From the NCBI RefSeq assembly GCF_014023275.1, contig NZ_CP054698.1, positions 1-64,000 of the forward strand: a stretch of DNA of 64,000 nt, read 5' to 3'. How positions within the stretch are numbered: position 1 is the first letter of the stretch; each line of letters begins with the position of its first letter. The notes under the pieces were generated by a model, which worked only from the letters and a program-made list of their open reading frames with translations, did no database searches and was not told the origin of the DNA. The position numbers and the translations under genes were made by a program. Below, one piece after another: positions 45,157 to 54,212 of this stretch. Source of the stretch: Nostoc edaphicum CCNP1411. GTDB taxonomy: Bacteria; Cyanobacteriota; Cyanobacteriia; Cyanobacteriales; Nostocaceae.

Positions 45157-46041
45157 TTAAAGTAATCCAAGCTGCCCCTTGGCTGCATTGATATGCTCAT
45201 TCATGTTTGTTTTAATGGCAAAAATGGCGTAATTTAAGGGTGAAGCTGAATGGCGCTCTACAGAGTGCTCAAAAATATTGTCCCATACCTTTCCTCCAAA
45301 CTTTTTATACCAAAATATTAAATCCCTCAAACTTTGTTCTCCGAAAACAGCAATGTGTCCTGAAAAATCAACAGATGGGTCACTTACTTGCCCCTCTGAC
45401 CAATCAATAATTCCGCTGACTTCCCCGTTCTTATCAGCAAGAATGTGGCCTGCGTATAAATCGCCGTGAATGAAAGTAGAAAAATTAGGCCAAAGGCTAT
45501 CGGCATCCAACCATCTTCGCCATCGGGTTTCCAGTTCAGCACTTATTCCTATTTCTCGTTTTACACTCTCAATATTACTCAAAACTTCTTGTCGAACCAT
45601 TTGGGGTGTTAGTAATTTTACGCCTATTGAGACAGCCTCCCGGACTGGGATCTGATGGAGTTCGACAAGAACTTTAGCCAGTGATGAAACAATGCTGGTA
45701 TCTTTTTGATCAATATTCCATGTAATCTCATGTGTCTCAGGGTTGAAAGTTATAACGGGCTTATTCTCCAATAAGGGATACGCCACCAGCTTTGGACTTA
45801 CAATTTTCCAATTGGGAACGGAAATAGATAAGTGTTTTTTTGCTAGATTTAAAATATTTTTCTCTTGTTCAATTTGTCCAGCTAAATTTTCACGACGAGG
45901 TATTCGCAATACCCACTTGTTACCGTCGATATCAGTGGCAAACGCCACTTTGAAATCAATCCCCATTTCATTAAAGAATATATCGTCGCCAAGTTGGAGA
46001 CCATAGCTAGCGGCCAGATTCAGAATGTCATTTCTTTTCAT
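45157..46041 (-). CDS. Mph-family macrolide 2'-phosphotransferase-like kinase
   Basis: 294 residues of aminoglycoside-phosphotransferase/kinase fold. FIHGDLYAGHILADKNG carries the catalytic aspartate (HGDLYAGH), and GIIDWSEGQVSDPSVDF the magnesium-binding IDW. WVLRIPRREN is the nucleotide-binding lysine/arginine strand typical of Mph(A/B). The whole sequence fits the macrolide phosphotransferase group better than other APH enzymes. Whether it confers resistance, or phosphorylates another compound, is untested. Confidence 0.8.
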   Translation of the reverse strand: MKRNDILNLAASYGLQLGDDIFFNEMGIDFKVAFATDIDGNKWVLRIPRRENLAGQIEQEKNILNLAKKHLSISVPNWKIVSPKLVAYPLLENKPVITFNPETHEITWNIDQKDTSIVSSLAKVLVELHQIPVREAVSIGVKLLTPQMVRQEVLSNIESVKREIGISAELETRWRRWLDADSLWPNFSTFIHGDLYAGHILADKNGEVSGIIDWSEGQVSDPSVDFSGHIAVFGEQSLRDLIFWYKKFGGKVWDNIFEHSVERHSASPLNYAIFAIKTNMNEHINAAKGQLGLL

Positions 46042-46173
46042 ATTCCGCCCTTCCGTGAAAGAAAATCTCCCAATTCCCGCTTGACGCTTCAGAGAGTGCC
46101 TAACTATTTATTGTACGGGAACTTTATTTTAGTTTGGTGAGAGTCATCAAGCAAGCAAACCACAGTTGTGTTA

Positions 46174-46345
46174 GTATTCAGATGAATCTCGGTTCTAGTG
46201 GGGAACAGCCGCTAGAGGAAACGGGGAAAGTCCGGTGTAAATCCGGCGCTGTCCCGCAGCTGTAATCAAGGCTTGCCTTGTGAGTCAGAATGCCCGCCGA
46301 AGTAAACTTGTAATTTTGTACATCTGCGAGGCACAGATAAGTATT
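46174..46345 (+). ncRNA. Cobalamin riboswitch 1
   Basis: The core contains GGGGAAAGTCCGGTG, AAATCCGGCGC, TGTCCCGCAGCTGTAA (B12 box region) and GTCAGAATGCCCGCC in the right order and spacing. A terminal hairpin ATCTG, loop CGAGGCA, CAGAT follows, identical in the second riboswitch. It would repress downstream genes when cobalamin is abundant. The next substantial gene is the methyltransferase at 46960. Confidence 0.93.
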
Positions 46346-46347
46346 TT

Positions 46348-46443
46348 ATGAAAATTTCTGCAACTAATCAGCTTGACGTTCTCATAGCCCCACGTATCAA
46401 GACGCTACAGATTACAGCTTTCTATGAGAGGGTAGGCGGTTAA
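46348..46443 (+). CDS. Possible 31-aa leader ORF after riboswitch 1
   Basis: ATG to TAA: MKISATNQLDVLIAPRIK, ending in ERVGG. No family is recognised. It follows directly on the riboswitch hairpin and could be the first translated frame of the transcript, or chance. Confidence 0.2.
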   Translation: MKISATNQLDVLIAPRIKTLQITAFYERVGG

Positions 46444-46661
46444 TTTAGGGTGCAAATCTTGTTTTTAGATGCTGCGATCGCTACCCCAGATGAGAGTATC
46501 GCTTGCAAATATTGTGTATTGAACTAACAGATAGAAGTTGTTCAAAACAGGTAAAAAATGGCGTGTGTGACATACATATTCCTGTTCTACTACTGAACAA
46601 ATGCTTTCCCAGTTAGCATAAAAATTGCTAATTCACTACACTATTACTTCAATTAATCATC

Positions 46662-46859
46662 ATGCCAAAATTCTATATTCACCGGGTTGGAAAAATTCCC
46701 ACTGCTGTTCATCCCTTTGTCAAACAAACAGCTGTCCCCCAAGATAAACACAAGCCCAGTCTACTGCAAGGGAGAATTATTCAAGATGTTCAAAACATTG
46801 CAATTTCGATGTACAGGATGATTTATATTGCGTTAGCTCCGCTCATCGTAGGCATCTAA
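46662..46859 (+). CDS. Hypothetical 65-aa ORF
   Basis: It starts MPKFYIHRVGKIPTAVHPF and ends LAPLIVGI, the latter encoded by a GCGTTAGCTCCGCTC-type repeat. No family recognised. It could be a remnant of the gene originally controlled by riboswitch 1. Confidence 0.3.
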   Translation: MPKFYIHRVGKIPTAVHPFVKQTAVPQDKHKPSLLQGRIIQDVQNIAISMYRMIYIALAPLIVGI

Positions 46860-46959
46860 TCTGGTGGGCGATTACGACATCGCGCGTCTAATTCGGGACG
46901 AACAGCAATGAGTAAACCGTTAGATCAACTCAAATAGTTGTACAGAAAGGTTCAAAAAA

Positions 46960-47961
46960 ATGGCAACTTTATTATATTCTGTAATTGGTTTTCTTCTGAT
47001 TTTGGTGATTGGAATTGCGGCTTATCTCCTGACCGCCCGCAAGTATGAATCCTCCGCTACAGTCGCCAATTCCTACGATCAATGGACTCTTGATGGCATC
47101 GTAGAGTTTTATTGGGGAGAACACATTCACCTCGGTCACTACGGTTCGCCGCCACGACGAAAGGATTTTTTGGCTGCTAAATCTGACTTTGTACATGAAA
47201 TGGTTAAATGGGGTGGAATAGAAAAATTACCTTCTGGCACTACCGTCTTAGATGTTGGCTGTGGTATCGGCGGCAGCAGCAGGATTTTAGCGCGAGATTA
47301 TGGGTTTGCGGTCACAGGGATTACGATCAGCCCACAGCAGGTAAAGCGTGCCCAGGAGTTAACACCCGACGGGCTAAACGTCCAGTTTGCGGTCGATGAT
47401 GCAATGGCACTGTCGTTTCCAGATGCCAGTTTTGATGTGGTCTGGTCAATCGAAGCAGGCCCCCACATGCCAGATAAAACCGTCTTTGCTAGAGAATTAA
47501 TGCGGGTGCTAAAGCCTGGTGGAGTGTTGGTTGTAGCTGACTGGAATCAGAGGGATGACCGCCAAAAGCCGCTAAATTTTTGGGAGAAACCAGTGATGCG
47601 CCAACTTCTCGATCAGTGGTCTCATCCAGCTTTTTCCAGTATTGAAGGCTTTTCCGAACTTTTAGCAGAGACAGAATTAGTCGAAGGGGAGGTAATTACG
47701 GCAGACTGGACAGAACAAACGCTTCCTTCTTGGCTAGACTCCATCTGGCAAGGAGTTGCTCGACCACAGGGATTGGTGCGTTTTGGTCTATCTAGTTTCA
47801 TTAAATCTCTGCGTGAGATGCCGACGTTTTTGCTGATGCGTTTGGCGTTTGGTGCAGGCCTGTGCCGATTTGGAATGTTCCGCGCTGTACGGGCGAACGG
47901 TAGTACAGAATTGAGCGATAGAAACTTTGCCAAACAAACTCCCTCAAGCTTGATTAGGTAG
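46960..47961 (+). CDS. 2-methyl-6-phytyl-1,4-hydroquinone methyltransferase-like (sll0418 type)
   Basis: 333 residues. One N-terminal membrane helix (LLYSVIGFLLILVIGIAAYLL) anchors it. Motif I is VLDVGCGIGGSSRILA, then GITISPQQVKRAQEL, FDVVWSIEAGPHMPDK and VVADWNQRDDR. The order and wording match the Synechocystis sll0418-type MPBQ methyltransferase of tocopherol and plastoquinone synthesis from recall. It lies 600 bp after riboswitch 1 and 190 bp before a CobW gene, so it may be B12-regulated; this would be unusual and is inference. Confidence 0.85.
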   Translation: MATLLYSVIGFLLILVIGIAAYLLTARKYESSATVANSYDQWTLDGIVEFYWGEHIHLGHYGSPPRRKDFLAAKSDFVHEMVKWGGIEKLPSGTTVLDVGCGIGGSSRILARDYGFAVTGITISPQQVKRAQELTPDGLNVQFAVDDAMALSFPDASFDVVWSIEAGPHMPDKTVFARELMRVLKPGGVLVVADWNQRDDRQKPLNFWEKPVMRQLLDQWSHPAFSSIEGFSELLAETELVEGEVITADWTEQTLPSWLDSIWQGVARPQGLVRFGLSSFIKSLREMPTFLLMRLAFGAGLCRFGMFRAVRANGSTELSDRNFAKQTPSSLIR

Positions 47962-48150
47962 CCAATCCGACATAACTTTAACTAAGTACTGATTTGCGTA
48001 AAATCGTGGGGAATTGAGGATTGAAATTTAAACGCAGAGGGACGCATTCGCGGAGCGTCCCGTAGGGAAGGTTAGCGCAGAGGGATATCTGTGGTTTGAA
48101 CAACTTCCTACACATTGCAAGATTAATCAACAAACAAGATACTTTCTAAT

Positions 48151-49210
48151 ATGCAAAAAATTCCCGTCACAGTAATTACAGGATTTCTAGGCGCAGGCAA
48201 AACAACGTTAATTCGCCATTTACTCCAAAACAATGAGGGACGACGCATTGCTGTTTTGGTGAATGAATTTGGAGAAATCGGAATTGATGGCGAACTTTTA
48301 CGTGATTGCCGAGTTTGTGACGATGAAGAAGACTCTAACAGTAATATTGATTGTTGAACTCACCAACGGTTGTCTGTGCTGTACAGTGCAAGAAGAATTC
48401 TTACCAGCGATGCAAGAATTACTGAAGCGACGCGCCAGCCTAGACTGTATGTTGATTGAAACCTCTGGACTAGCACTGCCAAAACCATTAGTGCAAGCAT
48501 TTCGTTGGCCGGAGATTCGCACAGGCGCTACAGTAGACAGCGTAATCACTGTGGTGGACTGTGAAGCTTTAGCAACTAATCAATATGTAGGTGATTTAGC
48601 AGCCCTCTTAGCACAGAGACAAGCTGACTCTAGCCTAGAACACGAAACACCCATTGAGGAACTGTTTGAAGATCAGCTGGCTTGTGCTGACCTAGTATTG
48701 CTGACTAAGAGCGATCGCGTTGATTTCCCAACGCAAGTTAGAGTACAGGAGTGGTTAAAGCAGAACTTATCCCCTGGTGTAAAAGTCATTCCTTGCCAGG
48801 ACGGTAAAATCAGTGGCGATTTGTTACTCGGTTTCAACGCTGCGGTAGAAGACAACTTAGATAGTCGTCCCAGTCACCACGATACTGAAGAAGACCACGA
48901 ACATGATGAAGGAATTAATGCAGTGCAACTACTGTTAGACCAAGCATTTGAGCCGACTGTCTTAGTCAAACGCTTGCAAACATTAGTGCAACAGCAAGAA
49001 ATTTATCGAATTAAGGGATTTGTAGCAGTTCCCAACAAAGCCATGCGTCTGGTATTACAGGGGGTTGGTAATCGATTTGACTACTTTTATGATCGTCCTT
49101 GGCAACCCCAGGAACCCCGTCAAACGCGATTAGTATTGATTGGACGGGAGCTTGAGCAGGTTCGCATTGAGTCAATTGTGTTGGAGGAGGAAGTCGATGC
49201 GACCATCTAA
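48151..49210 (+). pseudogene. CobW/COG0523 GTPase with a one-base frameshift
   Basis: Two frames make one protein. The first 60 codons (start 48151) have the P-loop GFLGAGKTT; the second frame, ending at 49210, begins at [13 protein letters not shown] and carries GCLCC, NKxD-like LTKSDRVD and the linker SHHDTEEDHEHDE. The joint is at about 48349-48352: removing one T from GATTG gives [13 protein letters not shown], matching the paralogue at 27895. The total length is 3n+1, so one inserted base explains it. The GCLCC metal site falls after the shift, so the truncated product would be inactive. A true null or sequence error cannot be told apart. Confidence 0.85.
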
Positions 49211-49661
49211 TAGTGTTTGGCAAGGAAATTTCGGCTACTGGCAAAACAACTTTATTCATAATAATCTACTGGTAATTGGTTACACAGGATGGAAAGGATT
49301 TCAGTCATTTGGGCGGGGAGTTGTCATTTGTGATGTAGATACTAAAGTTACTCACCCTACAAATACAAGTGTTGATACAGTTCCCTTCACCCTGCAATTT
49401 CTACCCTCTGATTTGATTGGGTTTTACTTGCGATCGTTTCAGGATGGCGGATTTATATCGCAATCAATCTGCTCCCCTATGATTTCATCAATTTTACCTG
49501 CGATCGCAACATACAATCCCCATCAAGATATTCTTTTGGTGCTAAAGGCAGATCCTCAATTTGAGGTGAATTTTTTACACCAACTAAAAATTACTCCACC
49601 CGATTGCTACGAACAAGTTTGCAATCGCTGGTCAGAATTTAAACCAAGCCTAATGCCCTAG
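49197..49661 (+). CDS. Unrecognised conserved protein, family X copy 1
   Basis: 154 residues from the ATG at 49197, overlapping the CobW stop codon by 14 bp. Upstream in-frame codons to 49140 belong to the CobW overlap. The pattern is LLVIGYTGWKGFQSFGRGVVIC, FTLQFLPSDLIGFYL, PAIATYNPHQDILLVL and LKITPPDCYEQVCNRWSEFK. The protein at 50708-51163 aligns with it across its whole length (GRGVVIC, YNPxxDI, ITPPxCY, W-x-F). No catalytic motif is obvious; there is no signal peptide. Overlap with cobW and the riboswitch upstream suggest a link to metal or cobalamin metabolism. Confidence 0.75.
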   Translation: MRPSNSVWQGNFGYWQNNFIHNNLLVIGYTGWKGFQSFGRGVVICDVDTKVTHPTNTSVDTVPFTLQFLPSDLIGFYLRSFQDGGFISQSICSPMISSILPAIATYNPHQDILLVLKADPQFEVNFLHQLKITPPDCYEQVCNRWSEFKPSLMP

Positions 49662-49763
49662 AAGATATACAGGATATCAACATATATAGTTGCACTTTTT
49701 AAAGTTGGAGTATAATCGATTGCTATCTCTCTAGCAAGTAGCTATGTATTAAGTATATAAAAC

Positions 49764-49784
49764 AGGAAAATCTCCTGTTTGGGA
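49764..49784 (+). terminator. Hairpin after family X copy 1
   Basis: AAACAGGA, loop AAATC, TCCTGTTT, about 100 bp after the stop. GGGAAAT follows rather than a T run. Confidence 0.35.
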
Positions 49785-50005
49785 AATAAATCAATGTAAG
49801 AGATACAAAGTGAAAAATAAAAGATTTTACTTGGATTTTTTGCAACTATTTTTTCAAGAATCTGTGAATCTCAGATAGCAATTTATTTTCTGGTGTATAT
49901 TATGGGTGAATTGCTTCGAGTATGCAGGTTTTTAGAAAACATCATTCCCCTACCAAGCTGAGAGAACATTAACCTTAATTGTCAACCTCCTTCTAGGACA
50001 ATTGC

Positions 50006-50395
50006 ATGAAGAAAGTTTTAATAACTTTAACTACCAAATCAGCAGCTTTGATGTCCCTAGCATCATTGGTAATGACCAGTAAAGTCACCACAGCTGGTGA
50101 ACCAGTAAATCCGCAACCAGTAGACCGTCCTAATGCTGCTACTAGACCAGTATCAGCATCAGACCAAAAAGCTTGTGTAAGACATCCGAAACTCGGTAAG
50201 TTTTTCTGCGCTCATGCTGAAGAATTATCTCATTTGCAAAAAGGTGTAGCAGAGATTGATGTTACATCGGATGACAGCGAAAAGGCTCTGCTTGGGGTTA
50301 CGGATGCAGAAAGTGATGCTGCTGTAGCTATGTTTGGTTGTGATTGTGCTGCATCGATAAATTGTTTACGCCGTCTGCGGAATAGCCTACCCTAG
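50006..50395 (+). CDS. Secreted cysteine-containing small protein of unknown function
   Basis: 129 residues. A signal peptide (KKVLITLTTKSAALMSLASL) ends near TTAGEP. The mature part has two cysteine patches: CVRHPKLGKFFC (C-x10-C) in the middle and CDCAASINC near the end. The clustered C, H and D residues could bind a metal such as cobalt or zinc, or form disulphides; neither can be shown. It is in the riboswitch-1 locus and is followed by a strong terminator-like hairpin. I do not recognise a family. Confidence 0.7.
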   Translation: MKKVLITLTTKSAALMSLASLVMTSKVTTAGEPVNPQPVDRPNAATRPVSASDQKACVRHPKLGKFFCAHAEELSHLQKGVAEIDVTSDDSEKALLGVTDAESDAAVAMFGCDCAASINCLRRLRNSLP

Positions 50396-50418
50396 AATCT
50401 AATTTCCTGAGTTTTTCA

Positions 50419-50455
50419 TCTTCCCAAAAGCAGGGAATATGGGAAGAGTTTTTCT
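50419..50455 (+). terminator. Rho-independent terminator-like hairpin
   Basis: ATCTTCCC, an internal loop, GGGAAGAG followed by TTTTTCTC. Located 24 bp after the secreted protein gene, and the best terminator candidate in this part. Confidence 0.6.
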
Positions 50456-50479
50456 CTCTTCCCTCACTCTTTTACAGTT

Positions 50480-50701
50480 TTGTGTTTAGAAGTTTCAGAT
50501 AAATATATTGCTGATGTTGTGGTGATAGCAAAGCTCTACGGCGAAACGCCGAACGCATTCCCACCATTATACACACTCGGTCGTTGGGCATTTAAGCGTT
50601 GGCTGGAAAGGTCGGTTGTCGAGGGGTTAGCAGCGCATACTATTTTTGAAAACCATCTGTGTTATTCCGTTCAACTTTGGCAGTTATCTAAAGGAGTTTA
50701 A
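50480..50701 (+). CDS. Hypothetical protein, possibly a 3' remnant
   Basis: A 73-codon frame opening with TTG. LYTLGRWAFKRWLERSVVEGL and FENHLCYSVQLWQLSKG give an amphipathic, coding-like composition, but there is no proper start codon or ribosome-binding site. Its stop overlaps the ribosome-binding site region of family X copy 2. It may be the end of a longer broken gene. Confidence 0.4.
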   Translation: MCLEVSDKYIADVVVIAKLYGETPNAFPPLYTLGRWAFKRWLERSVVEGLAAHTIFENHLCYSVQLWQLSKGV

Positions 50702-50707
50702 TTGAAA

Positions 50708-51163
50708 ATGACCACAGAAATAAACACCCAAGATTGGCAACAAGCTTTTATCGCCACCAATATATTAGCAATTGCTTACAACGCTTGGATCGGTTATTTA
50801 GGAGGAGAACGTGGTGTCGTAATTTGCAGTACCAATTCTCCGCATTTAAGTATGGCTGGTGAAACATTTAAAGCGCATTTTATCCCGCGTAAAAATCTCG
50901 CAGCTTTCTTAAATGCTTGGTTAACAGCACCAGATACCGTACTGTTGCAAAGACACTTCATGAATGCTCATATTCTTGAAGCTGTAGATAAGTATAATCC
51001 CCAAAAAGATATTGTATTTTTGTTGGAATACGGTAATCAGGCTGGGTTTTTCTATTTAACTAATTTACCAATTACACCACCGCAATGTTACCACACTGTA
51101 CGCAAAGAATGGGCAAAATTCCAACTTCCGCACACCCTTTTAACAGGAGCAAAAACACAATGA
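50708..51163 (+). CDS. Unrecognised conserved protein, family X copy 2
   Basis: 151 residues from the ATG at 50708, preceded by AAGGAG at 50691-50696. The TTG at 50702 is less likely. It aligns with the 49197-49661 protein: NILAIAYNAWIGYLGGERGVVIC, LEAVDKYNPQKDIVFLLEYG, LPITPPQCYHTVRKEWAKFQ. Hydrophobic core strands alternate with polar turns; no signal or membrane segment. Both copies lie between the two cobalamin riboswitches, so cobalamin or metal physiology is the best guess. No family name is known to me. Confidence 0.75.
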   Translation: MTTEINTQDWQQAFIATNILAIAYNAWIGYLGGERGVVICSTNSPHLSMAGETFKAHFIPRKNLAAFLNAWLTAPDTVLLQRHFMNAHILEAVDKYNPQKDIVFLLEYGNQAGFFYLTNLPITPPQCYHTVRKEWAKFQLPHTLLTGAKTQ

Positions 51164-51377
51164 GACTCATCCAAAAGCAAAAACAAGCTTTCTAGTTTTA
51201 CCGCTTTTTCCCCATTGCTATGTATAGAGCTTTAATAGCAAAATTAAAGCCTTGTACTACCTCTTATGACTGTAATACTCTGGACAAAATTAAATCTAGA
51301 GTGTGAAAAAATTACCTTATCCTGATAGTTATGGTATTTATTTTATGAGTGTTAACTCTAGCACAAATATAATTCTA

Positions 51378-51525
51378 TAGGAATCATATTTGATTTCTGA
51401 AAATATTTGAGTAGGGTGTGTTATGCCGTAGGCTAACGCACCATCCGAAGATTTTGGTGCGTTACGGAAGCCGTAACACACCCTACATATACTTAGATTT
51501 TTTCATAAATCAAATACTAGTCCTA
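51378..51525. mobile_element. MITE with IS630-type ends (copy at 51.4 kb)
   Basis: It starts TAGGAATCATATTTGATTTC and ends AAATCAAATACTAGTCCTA, and is flanked by TA dinucleotides. The interior is the dispersed palindrome GTAGGGTGTGTTATGCCGTA with its complement (about 51413-51486). At 148 bp it has no transposase. It shares its ends with the IS at 54210-55343. Confidence 0.75.
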
Positions 51526-51605
51526 TATATCCAGTAAGTAATATGGAGAATTAAAATTATTATCGACTGAATTTACATATAGACAGTAATTATGGTAATG
51601 TGACA

Positions 51606-51775
51606 CATAACTGTCGGTTCTGATGGGGAGCAGCCATCAGGCGCAAGGGGGAAAGTTCGGTGTAAATCCGGCGCTGTCCCGCAGCTGTAATGAGACGAAT
51701 ATAACGTGTCTCTTAGTCAGAATGCCCGCCGACTCACTCTAGACACAAAACATTTATCTGCGAGGCACAGATGAT
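51606..51775 (+). ncRNA. Cobalamin riboswitch 2
   Basis: Contains GGGGGAAAGTTCGGTG, AAATCCGGCGC, TGTCCCGCAGCTGTAA and GTCAGAATGCCCGCC in order, and ends with the hairpin ATCTG-CGAGGCA-CAGAT as in riboswitch 1. It lies about 390 bp upstream of the TonB-dependent receptor gene. A GGGTAC/GTACCC hairpin after it (about 51796-51830) may be part of the expression platform. Confidence 0.94.
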
Positions 51776-52163
51776 ACATTTGATTAATAAATTTCATGGG
51801 TACAGATACTGTTTTAAGACGGTACCCTCTGCAAGTTTTACTAATTCGCTTCGCTGTTAGTAACGACACTTAATTTTTGGTTGTCTTATAGGAATTTGGG
51901 TATCCATAAGGAATACCACAAAGTCTTTTTGCTATCAAAATAGTATCCACCATGATTTAGCTATGGCAATGCATTGTAGCAAGCTAGTACCGCAAGGCGG
52001 AATTAAAAATTAAAAATTAAAAATTAAAAATGAAGACAGCGTAAGGGTTTTGTTGATTGGGAATGGGTGGTTTATTTCCGCCGTACTGTACTAGTTAAAC
52101 CCTAAATCTTAGAAATTCAACAGCACAAATAAATACCTGCATTTACTGAAAACGAGGAGTTTC

Positions 52164-54212
52164 ATGTCCACTTCCCGCATAGTTACTTATTGTGAATTTT
52201 TCTCAAAAATCTTCGTTTTTACCGCAATTTATGGGATGGTCGGTGGAGGAAATGTAGCAATTGCTAATCAAGTTGCACAAATATCTGAGTTTCCTAAGTA
52301 TGAAGGTTCTGCAAGAGACTTACAACCAGTTGCACAAGTAACACCTGAAAATACTCCAGCCTCCACAACAGAAACAGAACCCGATATTGAATTAACAGTC
52401 ATCGACAAGCTATTGAATGAACCTGTATTTTCACCTTTTCGCCGCGAGGGGACAGTGAAAGATTCCACCCGTCCAGTTTACGTGATTACAGGTGAAGAAA
52501 TGGAAGCGCAAGGTGCAAGAACTGTCAAAGAAGCACTGCGATTTCTTCCTGGTGTCTTGGGTGATGGTACAGTTGGCACAGAAGTTAATGCCCAAAGTGG
52601 TCAATTTATTCGCGGTTCTAACACCGGTCAAGTATTAATATTGCTTGATGGTAGACCGATTAATAATCTTGGTGGCGGTGGTTTTGACCTTTCAGAATTT
52701 ACCACCAATAATATTGAAAGAGTTGAAGTGTTACCAGGAGGAGGTTCAACACTTTATGGTTCTGATGCGATAGGAGGGGTAATTAATATTGTCACTCGTC
52801 GTCCCACAGAGAAAATTACAACAGAAGCCAAAGTTAATATTGGTGCTTATGGACTAAACCAACAAAGTATTCAAAATAGTGGGAAAGCAGGTGCAATTTC
52901 TTGGGTTGTAGGTTACAACCGTACCCAAGCAGAAAATAATTATCCTTTTACAATTCCTGAAGCCAATTTTACAGGAACTAGAACAAATAATGATGCTCTA
53001 TTTAACAACTTCAATGTCAAACTAGAGGCAGATTTAGGAACACGCAATACCTTAAGTCTCTCAAGCCTATACTTAAGCAAAGAACAGGGAGTACCAGGAG
53101 GAGTAGCAATTCCTGAACCCCAATTTGGGCAAGGTTTTTTCAATTCTCTCACCGACAATAATCGCAAATACACAGACCAAGTTCTCACTGATTTAACCTG
53201 GAATTCCAAATTAGGGAATGGGAATGATTCACTTTTAACAGCCAGAGTTTATACTGATTTTCTCAATACTCGTTTTGATAACCGTAGTGGTGCACTTTCA
53301 TCTCAAAATCGGTTTGATTCTAACCAAGTTTCTTACGGTATTCAAACCACACATAGTTGGAATCTTACCAAAAATCAGATTTTAGTTTATGGCTTTGATT
53401 ACCGGAATGCAAATGTGCGTAATACTACCTTTAATTATGGCACTAATGTAAATAGAGAAAATTACGACAACGGTATTAGTCAGGGAGCCATTTTCGCCAA
53501 ATATGAAAATAATTTTACTCCTAGTTTCAGTATCAATTTAGGAGTACGCCAAGATTTTAGTAGCTTGGTAAATGGCTCATTTACATCACCATCTGTAGGT
53601 ACAAAATTAGCAATCTCTGACTCCACAACACTCAGAGCAAACTACATCAGAAACTTTCGAGCGCCAACCATTGCCAATTTATTTAACAATAATCCTACTA
53701 ATATTGGTAATCCTGAACTTAAACCAGAAAAGGGTGATAGTTTTGATATTGGCATTGACCAAAAGTTAGGTAATATAGGCTTATTACGTTTGACGTTCTT
53801 TAGTAACACAGTATCCGATACAATTGCCTTTAAGCGGTTGACACCACCCGTGAATGGCAATACAGGTACTTTGGAAAATATCGGACTGGTTAGAACTACA
53901 GGAATTGAAGCTTCTTTAAACTTACAGATAGCGAAAAATTTCTATGCTTTTGCTAATTATACAGCTAATGATCCACGGATTTTAGAAAGTTCTAATCCGG
54001 CGGAAGTTGATAAAGAGTTGCGTTTTGCAGGTGCGGATAAATTAAATTTGGGTGTTTCTTATGAAAATCCTCAAGGTTGGTATTTAGGATTGCTCATGAA
54101 TTCTTTGAATGGGTATCCAACGAATAACGATAATACAGAGTTTTTGTCTGGTTATACTACTTTAGATTTCAAAATGCGCGTCCCTTTAAGTGATAGTTTG
54201 ATACTGATATAG
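52164..54212 (+). CDS. TonB-dependent vitamin B12 receptor (BtuB-like), 3' end cut by an IS
   Basis: 682 residues before a stop codon supplied by the inserted IS. A signal peptide is followed by a plug domain (PVYVITGEEMEAQGARTVKE, GQFIRGSNTGQVLILLDGRP, GGSTLYGSDAIGGVINIVTR) and a beta-barrel. The upstream cobalamin riboswitch supports a B12 substrate. The last 32 residues, including the terminal F, lie beyond the IS (55346-55444). Joining the sequence at one TA restores DSLILISSVDNIFNQRY and the frame continues to its natural stop. The truncated protein lacks the final strand or two and so probably does not assemble in the outer membrane. Confidence 0.88.
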   Translation: MSTSRIVTYCEFFSKIFVFTAIYGMVGGGNVAIANQVAQISEFPKYEGSARDLQPVAQVTPENTPASTTETEPDIELTVIDKLLNEPVFSPFRREGTVKDSTRPVYVITGEEMEAQGARTVKEALRFLPGVLGDGTVGTEVNAQSGQFIRGSNTGQVLILLDGRPINNLGGGGFDLSEFTTNNIERVEVLPGGGSTLYGSDAIGGVINIVTRRPTEKITTEAKVNIGAYGLNQQSIQNSGKAGAISWVVGYNRTQAENNYPFTIPEANFTGTRTNNDALFNNFNVKLEADLGTRNTLSLSSLYLSKEQGVPGGVAIPEPQFGQGFFNSLTDNNRKYTDQVLTDLTWNSKLGNGNDSLLTARVYTDFLNTRFDNRSGALSSQNRFDSNQVSYGIQTTHSWNLTKNQILVYGFDYRNANVRNTTFNYGTNVNRENYDNGISQGAIFAKYENNFTPSFSINLGVRQDFSSLVNGSFTSPSVGTKLAISDSTTLRANYIRNFRAPTIANLFNNNPTNIGNPELKPEKGDSFDIGIDQKLGNIGLLRLTFFSNTVSDTIAFKRLTPPVNGNTGTLENIGLVRTTGIEASLNLQIAKNFYAFANYTANDPRILESSNPAEVDKELRFAGADKLNLGVSYENPQGWYLGLLMNSLNGYPTNNDNTEFLSGYTTLDFKMRVPLSDSLILI

